A stretch of DNA of 45,941 nucleotides. Origin: an uncultured Alphaproteobacteria bacterium (GTDB lineage Bacteria > Pseudomonadota > Alphaproteobacteria > HIMB59 > GCA-002718135). Below, one piece after another: positions 35,721-45,446 of this stretch (the first letter of the stretch is position 1; each line of letters starts with the position of its first letter). A program made the position numbers and the translations under genes. The stretch spans positions 1-45,941 of the forward strand of contig CACIQI010000012.1 in the NCBI GenBank assembly GCA_902588745.1, written 5' to 3'. The notes under the pieces were generated by a model. The model saw nothing but the letters and a program-made list of their open reading frames with translations, had not been told where the DNA came from and made no database searches.

Positions 35721-37001
35721 TTATTTATTATTTAAGATAGTTGATCCAGCATAATTTGCTTTATCTTGTAATGCTTCTTCAATTCTTAACAATTGATTAT
35801 ACTTTGCTGTTCTATCTGTTCTAGATAATGATCCTGTTTTAATTTGACCTGCTGAGACACCAACTGATAAATCAGCAATCGTCGTATCTTCAGTCTCACC
35901 AGAACGATGTGAAATAATAGTAGTGAAATTATTTTCTTTTGCTAATTTAATCGACTCCAAAGTTTCTTTTAGAGTACCTATTTGATTTACTTTTACTAAA
36001 ATAGAATTACCCGCACTCTCTGCAATACCTTTTTGTAATCTTTTTTTATTTGTAACAAATAAATCATCGCCAACTAACTGAACTTTTTTTCCTATTGTTG
36101 ATGTTAAATTAGACCAACCATCCCAATCATCCTCTGACATTCCATCTTCAATAGAATAAATTGGATAAGCATTTACCAATTTCTCTAAATATTTTATCAT
36201 CTCATCAGAAGACAAAACAATTTTTTCTCCCTGTAAATCATATTTATTATTTTTGTAAAATTCAGTTGATGCAACATCAAGTGAGAGATAAATATCTTTT
36301 CCAGGTTTAAAACCTGCATTCTCCACTGATTTTAAAACAGTTTCTATGACTTCACTAGAACTATTTATGTTAGGAGCAAATCCACCTTCATCACCAACAT
36401 TTGTATTTAAGCCTTTTGATTTTAAAAGTGACTTTAATGAATGAAATATTTCGCAACCATATTGAAGTGCGTCTGAAAAATTATTTGCACCTATAGGTGC
36501 AACCATAAATTCTTGAATATCAACGTCATTATCTGCATGTGATCCTCCATTAATAATGTTCATCATTGGAACTGGAAGACTCATTGTATGTTCTTTACCA
36601 AGAAAAGAATAAAGTTCATGACCTTCAGAAGAAGCTAAACATTTTGCAAAAGCTAAGCTTGCAGCAAGTGTTGCATTAGCGCCTAGGTTAGATTTATTTT
36701 CCGTACCATCAAGTTCTAATAAAAAATCATCAAAAGAAGAAATATCTTCAAATGATTTTCCAACTAGTTCATTAGAAATTTTATCATTGATATTTCCTAC
36801 TGCTTTCAAAACTCCTTTACCTTTGTATATAGTTTTATCATTATCTCTCAATTCTAGAGCCTCATGCACTCCAGTAGATGCTCCACTTGGAACCGCAGCT
36901 CTTCCAAAAATAGAATTTTCAAACTCTATATCGCATTCAACAGTTGGATTTCCTCTGCTATCTATTATTTGTCTTGCTTTTATATTTGTTATTTTAGGCA
37001 T
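35721..37001 (-). CDS. eno: Enolase
   Basis: Converts 2-phosphoglycerate to phosphoenolpyruvate. The 426-residue protein has [14 protein letters not shown] at its start, the metal-binding region [13 protein letters not shown], the [10 protein letters not shown] ligand and the signature [11 protein letters not shown] followed by [15 protein letters not shown]. It overlaps the kdsA 3' end by 8 nt. Confidence 0.98.
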   Translation of the reverse strand: MPKITNIKARQIIDSRGNPTVECDIEFENSIFGRAAVPSGASTGVHEALELRDNDKTIYKGKGVLKAVGNINDKISNELVGKSFEDISSFDDFLLELDGTENKSNLGANATLAASLAFAKCLASSEGHELYSFLGKEHTMSLPVPMMNIINGGSHADNDVDIQEFMVAPIGANNFSDALQYGCEIFHSLKSLLKSKGLNTNVGDEGGFAPNINSSSEVIETVLKSVENAGFKPGKDIYLSLDVASTEFYKNNKYDLQGEKIVLSSDEMIKYLEKLVNAYPIYSIEDGMSEDDWDGWSNLTSTIGKKVQLVGDDLFVTNKKRLQKGIAESAGNSILVKVNQIGTLKETLESIKLAKENNFTTIISHRSGETEDTTIADLSVGVSAGQIKTGSLSRTDRTAKYNQLLRIEEALQDKANYAGSTILNNK

Positions 37002-37824
37002 GGTTTTTCGCTATATCATCAAATTTCTTAAGTTGAATTAATAAATTTTTTAAATCTTTTATATTAATCATGTTTGGTCCATCGCTAGGAGCATTATCTG
37101 GGTCATTATGTGTTTCTAAAAATAAAGCAGCTACACCAATAGAAATAGCAGCTTTACATAAAGAAGGAATATGTTCTCTTTGACCGCCACTTTTATCACC
37201 TAATCCTCCTGGTTGTTGAACGGAATGAGTTGCATCAAAAATTACCGGGTATTCATATCTTTTCATAATATCTAAACCTTTAAAATCATTTACTAGTGTG
37301 TTGTAACCAAAAGATGTTCCTCTTTCAGTTATCATAATGTTTTTATTATTTGTAGCTTCTATCTTGTTAAAAATATTTTTAACGTCAGTTGGTGATAAAA
37401 ATTGACCTTTTTTAACATTAATAATTTTATTTGTATTACCTGCAGCTAATAATAAATCTGTTTGACGGCATAAAAAAGCAGGTATTTGGAGAATATCAAT
37501 AATGCTATCTTGATTTAATTGATTACATTGCTCTTCATTATGGACATCGGTTAGTATTGGTAAATTTAAATTAGTTTTAATTTTTTCAAATATTTTTAAT
37601 GCGTCATCAAGCTTAATACCTCTGTCACTATTAATACTTGATCTATTTGCCTTATCAAAACTAGATTTAAAAATTAAATTAATACCAATATCATCACATA
37701 TTTTATGTAGCTGTTCTGCAATCATCAGTGAGTGACTTTCATTTTCTATTACGCATGGACCTGCAATTAAAACAAATGGAGAATTATTTGAGATAGAAAA
37801 ATTTTTTAGATTGATATTAATCAT
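36994..37824 (-). CDS. kdsA: 3-deoxy-8-phosphooctulonate (Kdo-8-P) synthase
   Basis: Condenses phosphoenolpyruvate and arabinose-5-phosphate to Kdo-8-phosphate for lipopolysaccharide. The 276 residues include [42 protein letters not shown] and [19 protein letters not shown]. It implies an outer membrane with Kdo-containing LPS. It is overlapped by pyrG (8 nt) and eno (8 nt); its substrate PEP is the product of the next gene. Confidence 0.97.
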   Translation of the reverse strand: MININLKNFSISNNSPFVLIAGPCVIENESHSLMIAEQLHKICDDIGINLIFKSSFDKANRSSINSDRGIKLDDALKIFEKIKTNLNLPILTDVHNEEQCNQLNQDSIIDILQIPAFLCRQTDLLLAAGNTNKIINVKKGQFLSPTDVKNIFNKIEATNNKNIMITERGTSFGYNTLVNDFKGLDIMKRYEYPVIFDATHSVQQPGGLGDKSGGQREHIPSLCKAAISIGVAALFLETHNDPDNAPSDGPNMINIKDLKNLLIQLKKFDDIAKNHA

Positions 37825-39430
37825 AAATTGCAGCCTTTATAAATGATACGAAAAGAGGGTGAGGATCTAATGGTCTTGATTTTAACTCTGGATGAAATTG
37901 AACACCTATAAACCATTTATGTTTTTTACTCTCAAGCACTTCAGGTAATAATCCATCTGGAGACATACCACTAAAATAATAACCTTTGTTTTCAAATTTT
38001 GATAGAAATTTCTGGTTTACCTCGTATCTATGTCTATGTCTCTCACTAATTACTTTATTTTTATATATTGAATAGATTTTTGAATTTTTTTTCAAAACAG
38101 CTTTGTATGCTCCAAGACGCATTGTTCCACCTTTATCACTATTTTTATCTCTTTTTTCGATCTTATTTTTATTTACCCATTCTGTCATTAACCCTACAAC
38201 TGATTTAGTAGTTTTCTTAAATTCTGAAGAATGAGCGTTTTTAATTTTTAGTACATTTTGTGCTATTTCAATAACAGCTAATTGCATGCCAAGACATATT
38301 CCAAAAAAAGGAATATTGTTTTCTCTAGCATATTTGATGGCATTAATTTTTCCATTAATACCTCGAATACCAAAACCACCCGGAATTAGAATTCCATCAC
38401 AACCTTTTAATTTTTTAATTAAACTAATTTTGTTTTCTTTTTCAGAATTAATCCATTGAATATCTACTTCAGCAGAATTTTCTATGCCTCCGTGAACCAG
38501 TGCTTCATTAAGTGATTTATAACTATCTTTAAGATTTGTGTATTTTCCTACTACTGCAATTTTTACTTTATGTTTTCTTATTTTAATTTTTTTTTGAAGA
38601 TCCATCCAAGGTTTTAAATTTAATTTATGATTTTTTGGTTTATAACCCAATTGTTTAAGCAGAGCTTCATCCAAACCATATTTAGAATATAATGAAGGAA
38701 CTTCATAAATTGAATTAGCATTCAATGCAGGAATTACCGACTCTTTTTTAACATTACAAAATAAAGATATTTTAGAAATTGAATCATTATCAATTTGTTG
38801 TTCAGATCTACACATAATGATATCTGGTTGAATACCAGCATTGAGAAGTTCTTTAACTGAATGTTGAGTAGGTTTCGTTTTTAACTCACCTGCTGAACTT
38901 AAATATGGAATATAAGTCATATGAATTAATGCCGATGAAATATTTTTATCGTTTCTTATTTGTCTTATTGCTTCTAAAAAAGGTAGAGATTCAATATCTC
39001 CAACTGTTCCTCCTATTTCATAAATTGCGATATCTTCATTTTTTAAATCACTATTAATAAATGATTTAATTTCATTGGTAACATGAGGAATTACCTGAAT
39101 TGTTGAACCAAGGTAATCTCCCTTCCTTTCTTTTAAAAGAACATTGGAATAAATCTTACCTGACGACACGCTATCTAATTGTTTAGCAGACTGATTTGTG
39201 AATCTTTCATAATGACCTAGATCTAAATCAGTTTCTGCACCATCATCAGTAACGTAAACTTCTCCATGTTGATATGGGCTCATTGTTCCTGGATCCACAT
39301 TTAGATATGGATCTAACTTTCTTATCCTTACTTTAAATTTTCTACTTTTTAGAAGAGTTGCTAGTGAGGCTGAGGCTATACCTTTTCCAAGAGATGACGC
39401 GACACCACCCGTAATAAAAACAAAATGCAT
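37817..39430 (-). CDS. pyrG: CTP synthase
   Basis: Makes CTP from UTP, ATP and glutamine. The 537 residues show the synthetase domain with [15 protein letters not shown] and [27 protein letters not shown] motifs. A glutaminase domain follows with nucleophile Cys in [12 protein letters not shown] and the His/Glu pair in [11 protein letters not shown] small hairpin sits directly before the start codon. It is between secG and kdsA in the conserved tpiA-secG-pyrG-kdsA-eno order; CTP is also required to activate Kdo. Confidence 0.98.
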   Translation of the reverse strand: MHFVFITGGVASSLGKGIASASLATLLKSRKFKVRIRKLDPYLNVDPGTMSPYQHGEVYVTDDGAETDLDLGHYERFTNQSAKQLDSVSSGKIYSNVLLKERKGDYLGSTIQVIPHVTNEIKSFINSDLKNEDIAIYEIGGTVGDIESLPFLEAIRQIRNDKNISSALIHMTYIPYLSSAGELKTKPTQHSVKELLNAGIQPDIIMCRSEQQIDNDSISKISLFCNVKKESVIPALNANSIYEVPSLYSKYGLDEALLKQLGYKPKNHKLNLKPWMDLQKKIKIRKHKVKIAVVGKYTNLKDSYKSLNEALVHGGIENSAEVDIQWINSEKENKISLIKKLKGCDGILIPGGFGIRGINGKINAIKYARENNIPFFGICLGMQLAVIEIAQNVLKIKNAHSSEFKKTTKSVVGLMTEWVNKNKIEKRDKNSDKGGTMRLGAYKAVLKKNSKIYSIYKNKVISERHRHRYEVNQKFLSKFENKGYYFSGMSPDGLLPEVLESKKHKWFIGVQFHPELKSRPLDPHPLFVSFIKAAIYD

Positions 39431-39431
39431 T

Positions 39432-39443
39432 ACGGAATACCGT
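39432..39443 (-). promoter_or_regulatory. Short inverted repeat just before the pyrG start codon
   Basis: On the minus strand ACGG-TATT-CCGT ends one base before the pyrG ATG, occupying the normal ribosome-binding position, and no purine-rich Shine-Dalgarno is visible there. The four-base stem is GC-rich for this genome. It might hinder or tune initiation; it is too small to be called with confidence. Confidence 0.3.
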
Positions 39444-39477
39444 GATACATAATAGATCTATTTATAGCAAGATATAA

Positions 39478-39783
39478 TTAATTATTTTCTGGTATAGATG
39501 GTTCTTTAGAAGTATCTTCAGAATTAATTGAAGGAAGCGACTCTAATACGTTACGATCTGATCCAACGGATGCAGTTATTGTTAGTACGACACTCATAAT
39601 CATGAATAAAGTTGCCGTAATAGCTGTTAATCTTGAAAGCAAGTTAGCTGATCCTCTAGCTGACATCATTCCACCAAAAGTTCCGCCTCCAAGACCTAAA
39701 CCTTCGTTATCTGATCCTTGTAATAATACTAAAATCACTAGAGCTATTGCTAGTATAAGTTGAATTACAATGAGAGTTGTCAT
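39478..39783 (-). CDS. secG: Preprotein translocase subunit SecG
   Basis: Small inner-membrane subunit of SecYEG. The 101 residues contain two membrane segments (about 3-22 and 50-71) separated by the family loop LLQGSDNEGLGLGGGTFGGMMS, followed by an acidic tail. The position between tpiA and pyrG is conserved. Confidence 0.95.
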   Translation of the reverse strand: MTTLIVIQLILAIALVILVLLQGSDNEGLGLGGGTFGGMMSARGSANLLSRLTAITATLFMIMSVVLTITASVGSDRNVLESLPSINSEDTSKEPSIPENN

Positions 39784-39814
39784 TTGTTGGCTTATATTTA
39801 TTAGATTTAATTTA

Positions 39815-40534
39815 TCAAGATATAATTATATTGAATTCATCAACTTTTAGAGAAGCCCCGCCAATTAAACAACCATCAACATAATTTAATTCATTAATTT
39901 CTTTAGAATTTGCTGATTTTACAGAGCCTCCATAGAGAACTTTAAAATTGCTAAATTTAGTATCAAAATTTTTAATTAATTCGTGAACTTGATTTATTTC
40001 ATCCAAAGTTGGAGTTAGTCCAGTTCCTATTGCCCAAACTGGTTCATAAGCAATTAATGCATTTTCATGATTTGCTGATTTAGGAATACTATCCTTAATT
40101 TGTGTAGATAAAATTTCTTCCGTTAAGTTTTTTTCTTTTTGCTCTAAGGTTTCACCTATACAAATCACTGGTACAATATTTTCTTCAATAAGGTTTGAGC
40201 TTTTAATGCTTACATTATCATTTGTTTCAGCAAAGTATTGTCTTCGCTCAGAATGTCCAACCAAACAAAAATCTATATTATTATCCTTTAGCATTGAGGC
40301 AGATAATTCTCCAGTGTATGCACCCTCTTTAAAAGAGGATACATCTTGCGCGCCACAAAATAAGTTTTCATTATTTCCTTTTAGTGATTTCAAATAAATT
40401 GAAGGTGAGCAGATAATCGTACAATTATTAGAATTAACATTTAATTTTTGATAATAATCTTTTAAAAATGAATAATTTCCATTTAATTTCCAATTTGCTA
40501 TAAAAATAGAGGAAAATTTATCAAGATTTATCAT
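39815..40534 (-). CDS. tpiA: Triosephosphate isomerase
   Basis: Interconverts dihydroxyacetone phosphate and glyceraldehyde-3-phosphate. The 239-residue protein has the substrate lysine in IANWKLNGN, the catalytic histidine in LVGHSERRQYF, the catalytic glutamate in AYEPVWAIGTG and the phosphate-binding LYGGSVKSAN. It is divergent from the ppiD-like gene across 49 nt and heads the secG-pyrG-kdsA-eno run. Confidence 0.98.
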   Translation of the reverse strand: MINLDKFSSIFIANWKLNGNYSFLKDYYQKLNVNSNNCTIICSPSIYLKSLKGNNENLFCGAQDVSSFKEGAYTGELSASMLKDNNIDFCLVGHSERRQYFAETNDNVSIKSSNLIEENIVPVICIGETLEQKEKNLTEEILSTQIKDSIPKSANHENALIAYEPVWAIGTGLTPTLDEINQVHELIKNFDTKFSNFKVLYGGSVKSANSKEINELNYVDGCLIGGASLKVDEFNIIIS

Positions 40535-40559
40535 AATTACTTTTATTTATAGAAACTAA

Positions 40560-40566
40560 TATTATA
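40560..40566. promoter_or_regulatory. Possible overlapping -10 elements between tpiA and ppiD
   Basis: The sequence TATTATA reads as TATTAT on the plus strand (towards ppiD) and TATAAT on the minus strand (towards tpiA) in the 49-nt divergent gap. No convincing -35 box accompanies either, and AT-richness makes chance matches easy. Confidence 0.28.
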
Positions 40567-40583
40567 GAAGCAATAGAAATTTT

Positions 40584-42404
40584 ATGAGAACTTTTAGAAA
40601 ATCATGGATTGGTATAGGATTAGCTATTCTTTTTGGAGCAAGCTTATTTTTCTTTAGAGGGCAAGAAAGGTATTCCAATTTATTTAATTCTGATAATTTT
40701 GTTGCTGATATTTCTGGCACACCTATTTCAACTACTAAATTCATGCGATCAATGGATTTAAACATTAATCAATTTTCTCAAATGATTGGAAGTAAATTAA
40801 CCGGTGATCAAATTAGAGGCTTCCAAGTTCACCAAATTGCACTTCAAAATTTAGTGAACAATGCAGTTTTTGAAAATGAGTTTGATGAAATAAATTTTAT
40901 TTTAGATGACACTACAATTGCAAAAGAAACAAAAAGAAATTTTCCAGATCTATACATCAACAATAAATTAGATGATGAAATGTTGAATACTTTTTTAAGA
41001 AGACAGGGCTTAAAAATTGAAGATCTTGTTGATTTAATAGACTTTGAAACTAGGTCGATTGTATTTGATCAGCTTTTCTTTCAAAAAAATTATCCATTAG
41101 AGTTGCAAATAAATTTTAATAAGTATGATAATCAGAGTAGAGACATAGAGTTGCTTAAAATATCTTACGACGAAATCAAACTTGAAAACTATAGTAAAGA
41201 TCAAATTTCCAAAGATAATAATGAACTATTAGATTACTTTAATAATAACTCTGCTGCATATATGACAAAAGAAGAAAGAGATATTTCATATATTTTAATA
41301 AACAAAAGTGATTATCTCAACAATTTTTCACCTTCAGAAAATAGTCTTAATGATTATTATAATAACAATAAAAACTTATTTATTAATTCAGAAGAGAGAA
41401 GTTTTAAACAATTTAATTTTAAATCAAAACAAGAAGCAGATGATTTTAAAATAAAAGTTTCTGGAAAAACTAATGAAGAAATTATTAAATATGCAGAAGA
41501 AAATAATATAGTTTTTAATGATTTCAAAAATGTTGATAAAAATAAAGTTTTAGAACAACTTGCGAATGCAATATTTGAATTAGACAAAGGAAGTATGTCA
41601 GATGTAGTACAAACAACTTTGGCATATCATATAATTATTTTGGATGAAATTTTCCCAGAAAAAGAATTAACATTTGATGAAGTGAAGAATGAAATAAATA
41701 ATACATTAATCAATTTTGAAGTAGATAATTACTTTAATGAATTAAAATCAAGCCTCGATCAACAAATACTTGATGGGTTTTCAATTAATGAAATAGCAGA
41801 TCAAAATAATCTGAAATTAATCATTAAGAAAAAAATTATTAACAATACTAACGAAGATGACCCTACTTTAAGCAATGTAATTTCATTTTCTTTTACACAA
41901 AATAAAGATTTTGTTAGTGATTTAGTAGACATTGATAATGATACTTCTTTTATTGTAAACATTGATGACATTTATCCATCAAAAATAGAGAGTATTGATA
42001 ATATTTTTGACAGTGTTTTAAATGATTTTATTTTTACAAAAAAAACTGAACAAGCAGAAAATATTTTTGAAAATAATAAAGAAACCTTCACAGATATAAA
42101 TAAATTTTATGCAACTAATCCGGAAAATTTAATTTTATCTTTAAAGACTAATGATGAATTACCAATATCTTTTAAACAAATGATTTTTGAAACTGATATT
42201 GATAAAGTAGCTTTTGGATCAGATGAAAATGCTATTTATTTTGCTAATATTAAAAGTATAAAGATGCCTGAAAAAGGTGAAAATACTTCAAATATTAATT
42301 TAATAGGTGATTTGAAAACAGCATTTGGTAGTGAGATTATTAAGACAAAAGAAATTTCGTTCAATGATGAACTGATAAATGGTCTTTTATCTCAGTATAA
42401 ATGA
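40584..42404 (+). CDS. PpiD/SurA-like membrane-anchored peptidyl-prolyl isomerase
   Basis: A 606-residue protein with one N-terminal membrane anchor (about residues 8-25) and a large periplasmic part. A SurA_N/PpiD-like chaperone region (DNFVADISGTPISTTKF onwards) is followed by a parvulin-like domain (about 265-365, ERSFKQFNFKSKQEADDF ... LDKGSMSDVVQTTLAYHIIILDEI). A second degenerate chaperone-like region ends the protein. It probably assists folding of exported proteins. The stop overlaps the trpE start as ATGA; this ppiD-trp linkage recurs in alphaproteobacteria. Confidence 0.88.
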   Translation: MRTFRKSWIGIGLAILFGASLFFFRGQERYSNLFNSDNFVADISGTPISTTKFMRSMDLNINQFSQMIGSKLTGDQIRGFQVHQIALQNLVNNAVFENEFDEINFILDDTTIAKETKRNFPDLYINNKLDDEMLNTFLRRQGLKIEDLVDLIDFETRSIVFDQLFFQKNYPLELQINFNKYDNQSRDIELLKISYDEIKLENYSKDQISKDNNELLDYFNNNSAAYMTKEERDISYILINKSDYLNNFSPSENSLNDYYNNNKNLFINSEERSFKQFNFKSKQEADDFKIKVSGKTNEEIIKYAEENNIVFNDFKNVDKNKVLEQLANAIFELDKGSMSDVVQTTLAYHIIILDEIFPEKELTFDEVKNEINNTLINFEVDNYFNELKSSLDQQILDGFSINEIADQNNLKLIIKKKIINNTNEDDPTLSNVISFSFTQNKDFVSDLVDIDNDTSFIVNIDDIYPSKIESIDNIFDSVLNDFIFTKKTEQAENIFENNKETFTDINKFYATNPENLILSLKTNDELPISFKQMIFETDIDKVAFGSDENAIYFANIKSIKMPEKGENTSNINLIGDLKTAFGSEIIKTKEISFNDELINGLLSQYK

Positions 42405-43879
42405 ATCTAGAAAAAAAAAATTTTATAAGTCAATATAACAAAGGCTTACCTCAGATATTAAAAAAAAATCTTATTGCTGATATTGAAACACCATTTTCAT
42501 CATTATTAAAAATTAGTAAATCAGAAAAATATTCCTTTCTATTAGAGTCAGTAGAGGGTGGAAGTAAAAGAGGACGTTACTCATTACTTGGCTGTGATCC
42601 AGATTTAATTTGGACAGTTGAGAAAGGTAAGGCAAAAATAAAATATTTGGATCATAATTTTGATTATAAACTAGATCAAAAGCCAATTCATAGTCTTAAA
42701 GAACTTGTAAAAATTTCAAAATTTAAAAATAATGAAATTGACGTTCCTTTCCCAACACTAGTTGGATATCTAGGATATCCAATGATTCAATATATTGAAA
42801 AAATTAAACTAAGTAATAAGGACAATATAAAAATCCCTGATGCAATTTTAATCAGACCAAGAATTGTCGCAGTTTTTGATAATATTAAAGATATTATTTC
42901 CCTTATGACAGTCACGTATCCAAGTAAAAAAATCTCAGCAGAAAAAGCCTATAGAAAAAATAAATTACTTATTGATAAAACAATTAAAAAGTTAGAAAAA
43001 AGTATTTTAAAACCTGCGCAAAAGAAAAATAAAAAATATAAATTAAAATTTAACTCAAATTTCAAGAAAGAACAATTTTATAAAATTGTAAATAAAGCAA
43101 AAGAATATATTAAAAATGGAGATATCTTCCAAGTTGTGCCTTCACAAAGATTTGAAACAAAATATCATTTAAAGGCAGTCAATCTTTATAGATCGTTAAG
43201 ACGACTAAATCCATCTCCTTATCTTGTAAATCTTAACTTCGATAAAATTGGCCTTGTTGCATCTAGTCCAGAATTAATGGTTCAATTAAGAAACAAAAAA
43301 GTTACGATAAGACCAATTGCTGGAACAAGAAAAAGAGGAAAGAATGCCTCTGAAGACCTTTATTTATCTAATGACTTACTGAATGATAAGAAAGAACTCG
43401 CAGAACACTTAATGCTTTTAGATTTAGGAAGGAATGATGTTGGTCGCGTTGCAAAAAAAGGAACAGTGAATGTTACTGAAAAGATGATTATAGAATACTA
43501 CTCTCATGTAATGCATATTGTTTCAAACGTTGAGGGAAAAATAGATAATAATTTAGATGCTCTAGATGCTTTAATGGCTGGATTTCCAGCAGGTACAGTT
43601 TCTGGTGCACCAAAAATAAGAGCGATGGAAATCATAGAGGAACTTGAAAATTTAAATAGAAGTTTTTATGCTGGTTGTATGGGTTATTTTGATTCTAATG
43701 GAGACATGGATACTTGTATTAGTTTGAGGACTGGGCTTGTAAAAGATAATAAATTATACATTCAGGCTGGTGCGGGAATAGTTTATGACTCAGTCCCAAA
43801 AAATGAACATCAAGAAATTTTGAATAAAGCTGGTGCTTTAATGGCAGCTGCAGAGGATTCATACAAATTCGATATATGA
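42401..43879 (+). CDS. trpE: Anthranilate synthase component I
   Basis: Forms anthranilate from chorismate with ammonia from TrpG. The 492 residues have the tryptophan-feedback motif LLESVEGG near the N-terminus, and the chorismate-binding signatures GDIFQVVPSQRF, PIAGTRKRG, HIVSNVEG and FPAGTVSGAPKIRAMEII. Overlaps with the preceding ppiD-like gene and with trpG (both ATGA) imply coupled translation. No leader peptide or attenuator lies before it because there is no gap. Confidence 0.97.
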   Translation: MNLEKKNFISQYNKGLPQILKKNLIADIETPFSSLLKISKSEKYSFLLESVEGGSKRGRYSLLGCDPDLIWTVEKGKAKIKYLDHNFDYKLDQKPIHSLKELVKISKFKNNEIDVPFPTLVGYLGYPMIQYIEKIKLSNKDNIKIPDAILIRPRIVAVFDNIKDIISLMTVTYPSKKISAEKAYRKNKLLIDKTIKKLEKSILKPAQKKNKKYKLKFNSNFKKEQFYKIVNKAKEYIKNGDIFQVVPSQRFETKYHLKAVNLYRSLRRLNPSPYLVNLNFDKIGLVASSPELMVQLRNKKVTIRPIAGTRKRGKNASEDLYLSNDLLNDKKELAEHLMLLDLGRNDVGRVAKKGTVNVTEKMIIEYYSHVMHIVSNVEGKIDNNLDALDALMAGFPAGTVSGAPKIRAMEIIEELENLNRSFYAGCMGYFDSNGDMDTCISLRTGLVKDNKLYIQAGAGIVYDSVPKNEHQEILNKAGALMAAAEDSYKFDI

Positions 43880-44445
43880 TATTACTGATAGATAATTATG
43901 ATAGTTTTACTTACAATGTAAAACACTACTTATTGGACTTAAATCAGAAGGTTGTTGTTTTTAGAAATGACAAAATTTCTATAAATAAAATTCGTAAATT
44001 AAAACCTAAATCAATAGTTATTTCACCAGGTCCGTGCACACCAAATGAAGCTGGAATAAGTCTTAATATCGTTGCAGAATTATCAAAACAATTTCCTATA
44101 CTTGGGATTTGTTTAGGGCATCAAACTATTGGTCAAGCTTTTGGAGGTAAAATCATTAAATGCAAAGAAATCATGCACGGAAAAGTTGATACAATTAATC
44201 ACTTTGGACACTCTATATTTAAAAATGTAGAAAGAAAATTTAAAGCAACTAGATATCACTCTCTTATAATTGATAAAAGAACTATGCCTAAAGATTTTTT
44301 AATTACCGCTGAAACAAATAATAAGATTATAATGGGTATTGCACATAAAAAATTACCAATATTTGGACTACAATTTCATCCAGAAAGTATAGGTACTGAT
44401 ATGGGTAAAATTATTTTAAAAAACTTTTTAAACTTAGCAAAATAA
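43876..44445 (+). CDS. trpG: Anthranilate synthase component II (glutamine amidotransferase)
   Basis: Glutaminase subunit that feeds ammonia to TrpE. The 189 residues start LLIDNYDSFTYNV, have the oxyanion motif SPGPCTPNEAG, nucleophile Cys in GICLGHQTIGQAFGG and the His/Glu pair in QFHPESIGT. The family also covers PabA; the neighbours trpE and trpD favour TrpG, which may serve both paths. The stop and the trpD start share one base. Confidence 0.96.
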   Translation: MILLIDNYDSFTYNVKHYLLDLNQKVVVFRNDKISINKIRKLKPKSIVISPGPCTPNEAGISLNIVAELSKQFPILGICLGHQTIGQAFGGKIIKCKEIMHGKVDTINHFGHSIFKNVERKFKATRYHSLIIDKRTMPKDFLITAETNNKIIMGIAHKKLPIFGLQFHPESIGTDMGKIILKNFLNLAK

Positions 44446-45446
44446 TGGATCAAACTTTAATATTAAATAAAATTCTCGAGCAACAAAGTCTGAATATTGA
44501 AGAGAGTATGTACATATTTAATAAAATTATGAGTGGGGAATTAGATGATATTAAAATTACCTCAATACTAATTGGCTTAAAGCTAAAGGGTGAAACAAAA
44601 GAAGAAATTATAGGCGCAGCTAAAGTAATGAGAGAGAAATCTCTAAAAATAAACTCTCCTGAAAATACAATTGATACTTGTGGCACTGGTGGAGATATGA
44701 AAGACACATTAAATATATCAACAAGTGCAGCAATAGTTGCTGCAAGTGCTGGTGTTACTATAGCAAAGCATGGCAATCGCTCGGTTAGTTCAAAATCAGG
44801 CTCTGCAGATATGCTAGAAAAAATAGGTTATAAGATTACAGATAATGTAGAAGATTTAGAAAACTCATTATCCAATAAAAATTTTTGCTTTTTATTTGCT
44901 CAAAATCATCATTCTGCCATGAAGAATGTAATTAACGTTCGTAAGAACTTAGCTACACGTACAATTTTTAACTTATTAGGTCCTCTTACAAATCCTGCTA
45001 AAGCAAGTAAACAGCTTCTAGGAGTATATTCAAGAGATTTAGTTTCTATGCATTGCAATTGCTTAAAAGAATTGGGCTCTGAAAAAGCTATGGTTGTTCA
45101 CGGATTGGATGGTTTAGATGAAATAAGTTTATCCGATAATACTCTCATAAATGAATTGAAAGATAATACAGTTCTAGAATATACTTTTGATCCAAGAGAC
45201 TATGGTTATGATTTGATTAAATTAGAAGATATAAAAGGTGGAGATCCAGAATATAATGCAAATTGTTTTAATAAAATGATTAACGGCGATTACAGAGAAT
45301 TTCAAATGATTGTAGAAATAAATGCAGGAGCGGCAATATATTTATCTAATTTAAGAAATAATCTAAAAGATAGTTTTGAATTAGCAAAAAAAACAATTAA
45401 AGAAGGAATTGCAAAAAATTTTGTAAACTCACTAATTAATGAGTAA
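44445..45446 (+). CDS. trpD: Anthranilate phosphoribosyltransferase
   Basis: Adds phosphoribose from PRPP to anthranilate. The 333 residues carry the PRPP-binding DTCGTGGDMKDTLNISTS, KHGNRSVSSKSGSADMLE and RTIFNLLGPLTNPA motifs. The start overlaps trpG by one base and the end overlaps trpC by 8 nt. Confidence 0.97.
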   Translation: MDQTLILNKILEQQSLNIEESMYIFNKIMSGELDDIKITSILIGLKLKGETKEEIIGAAKVMREKSLKINSPENTIDTCGTGGDMKDTLNISTSAAIVAASAGVTIAKHGNRSVSSKSGSADMLEKIGYKITDNVEDLENSLSNKNFCFLFAQNHHSAMKNVINVRKNLATRTIFNLLGPLTNPAKASKQLLGVYSRDLVSMHCNCLKELGSEKAMVVHGLDGLDEISLSDNTLINELKDNTVLEYTFDPRDYGYDLIKLEDIKGGDPEYNANCFNKMINGDYREFQMIVEINAGAAIYLSNLRNNLKDSFELAKKTIKEGIAKNFVNSLINE

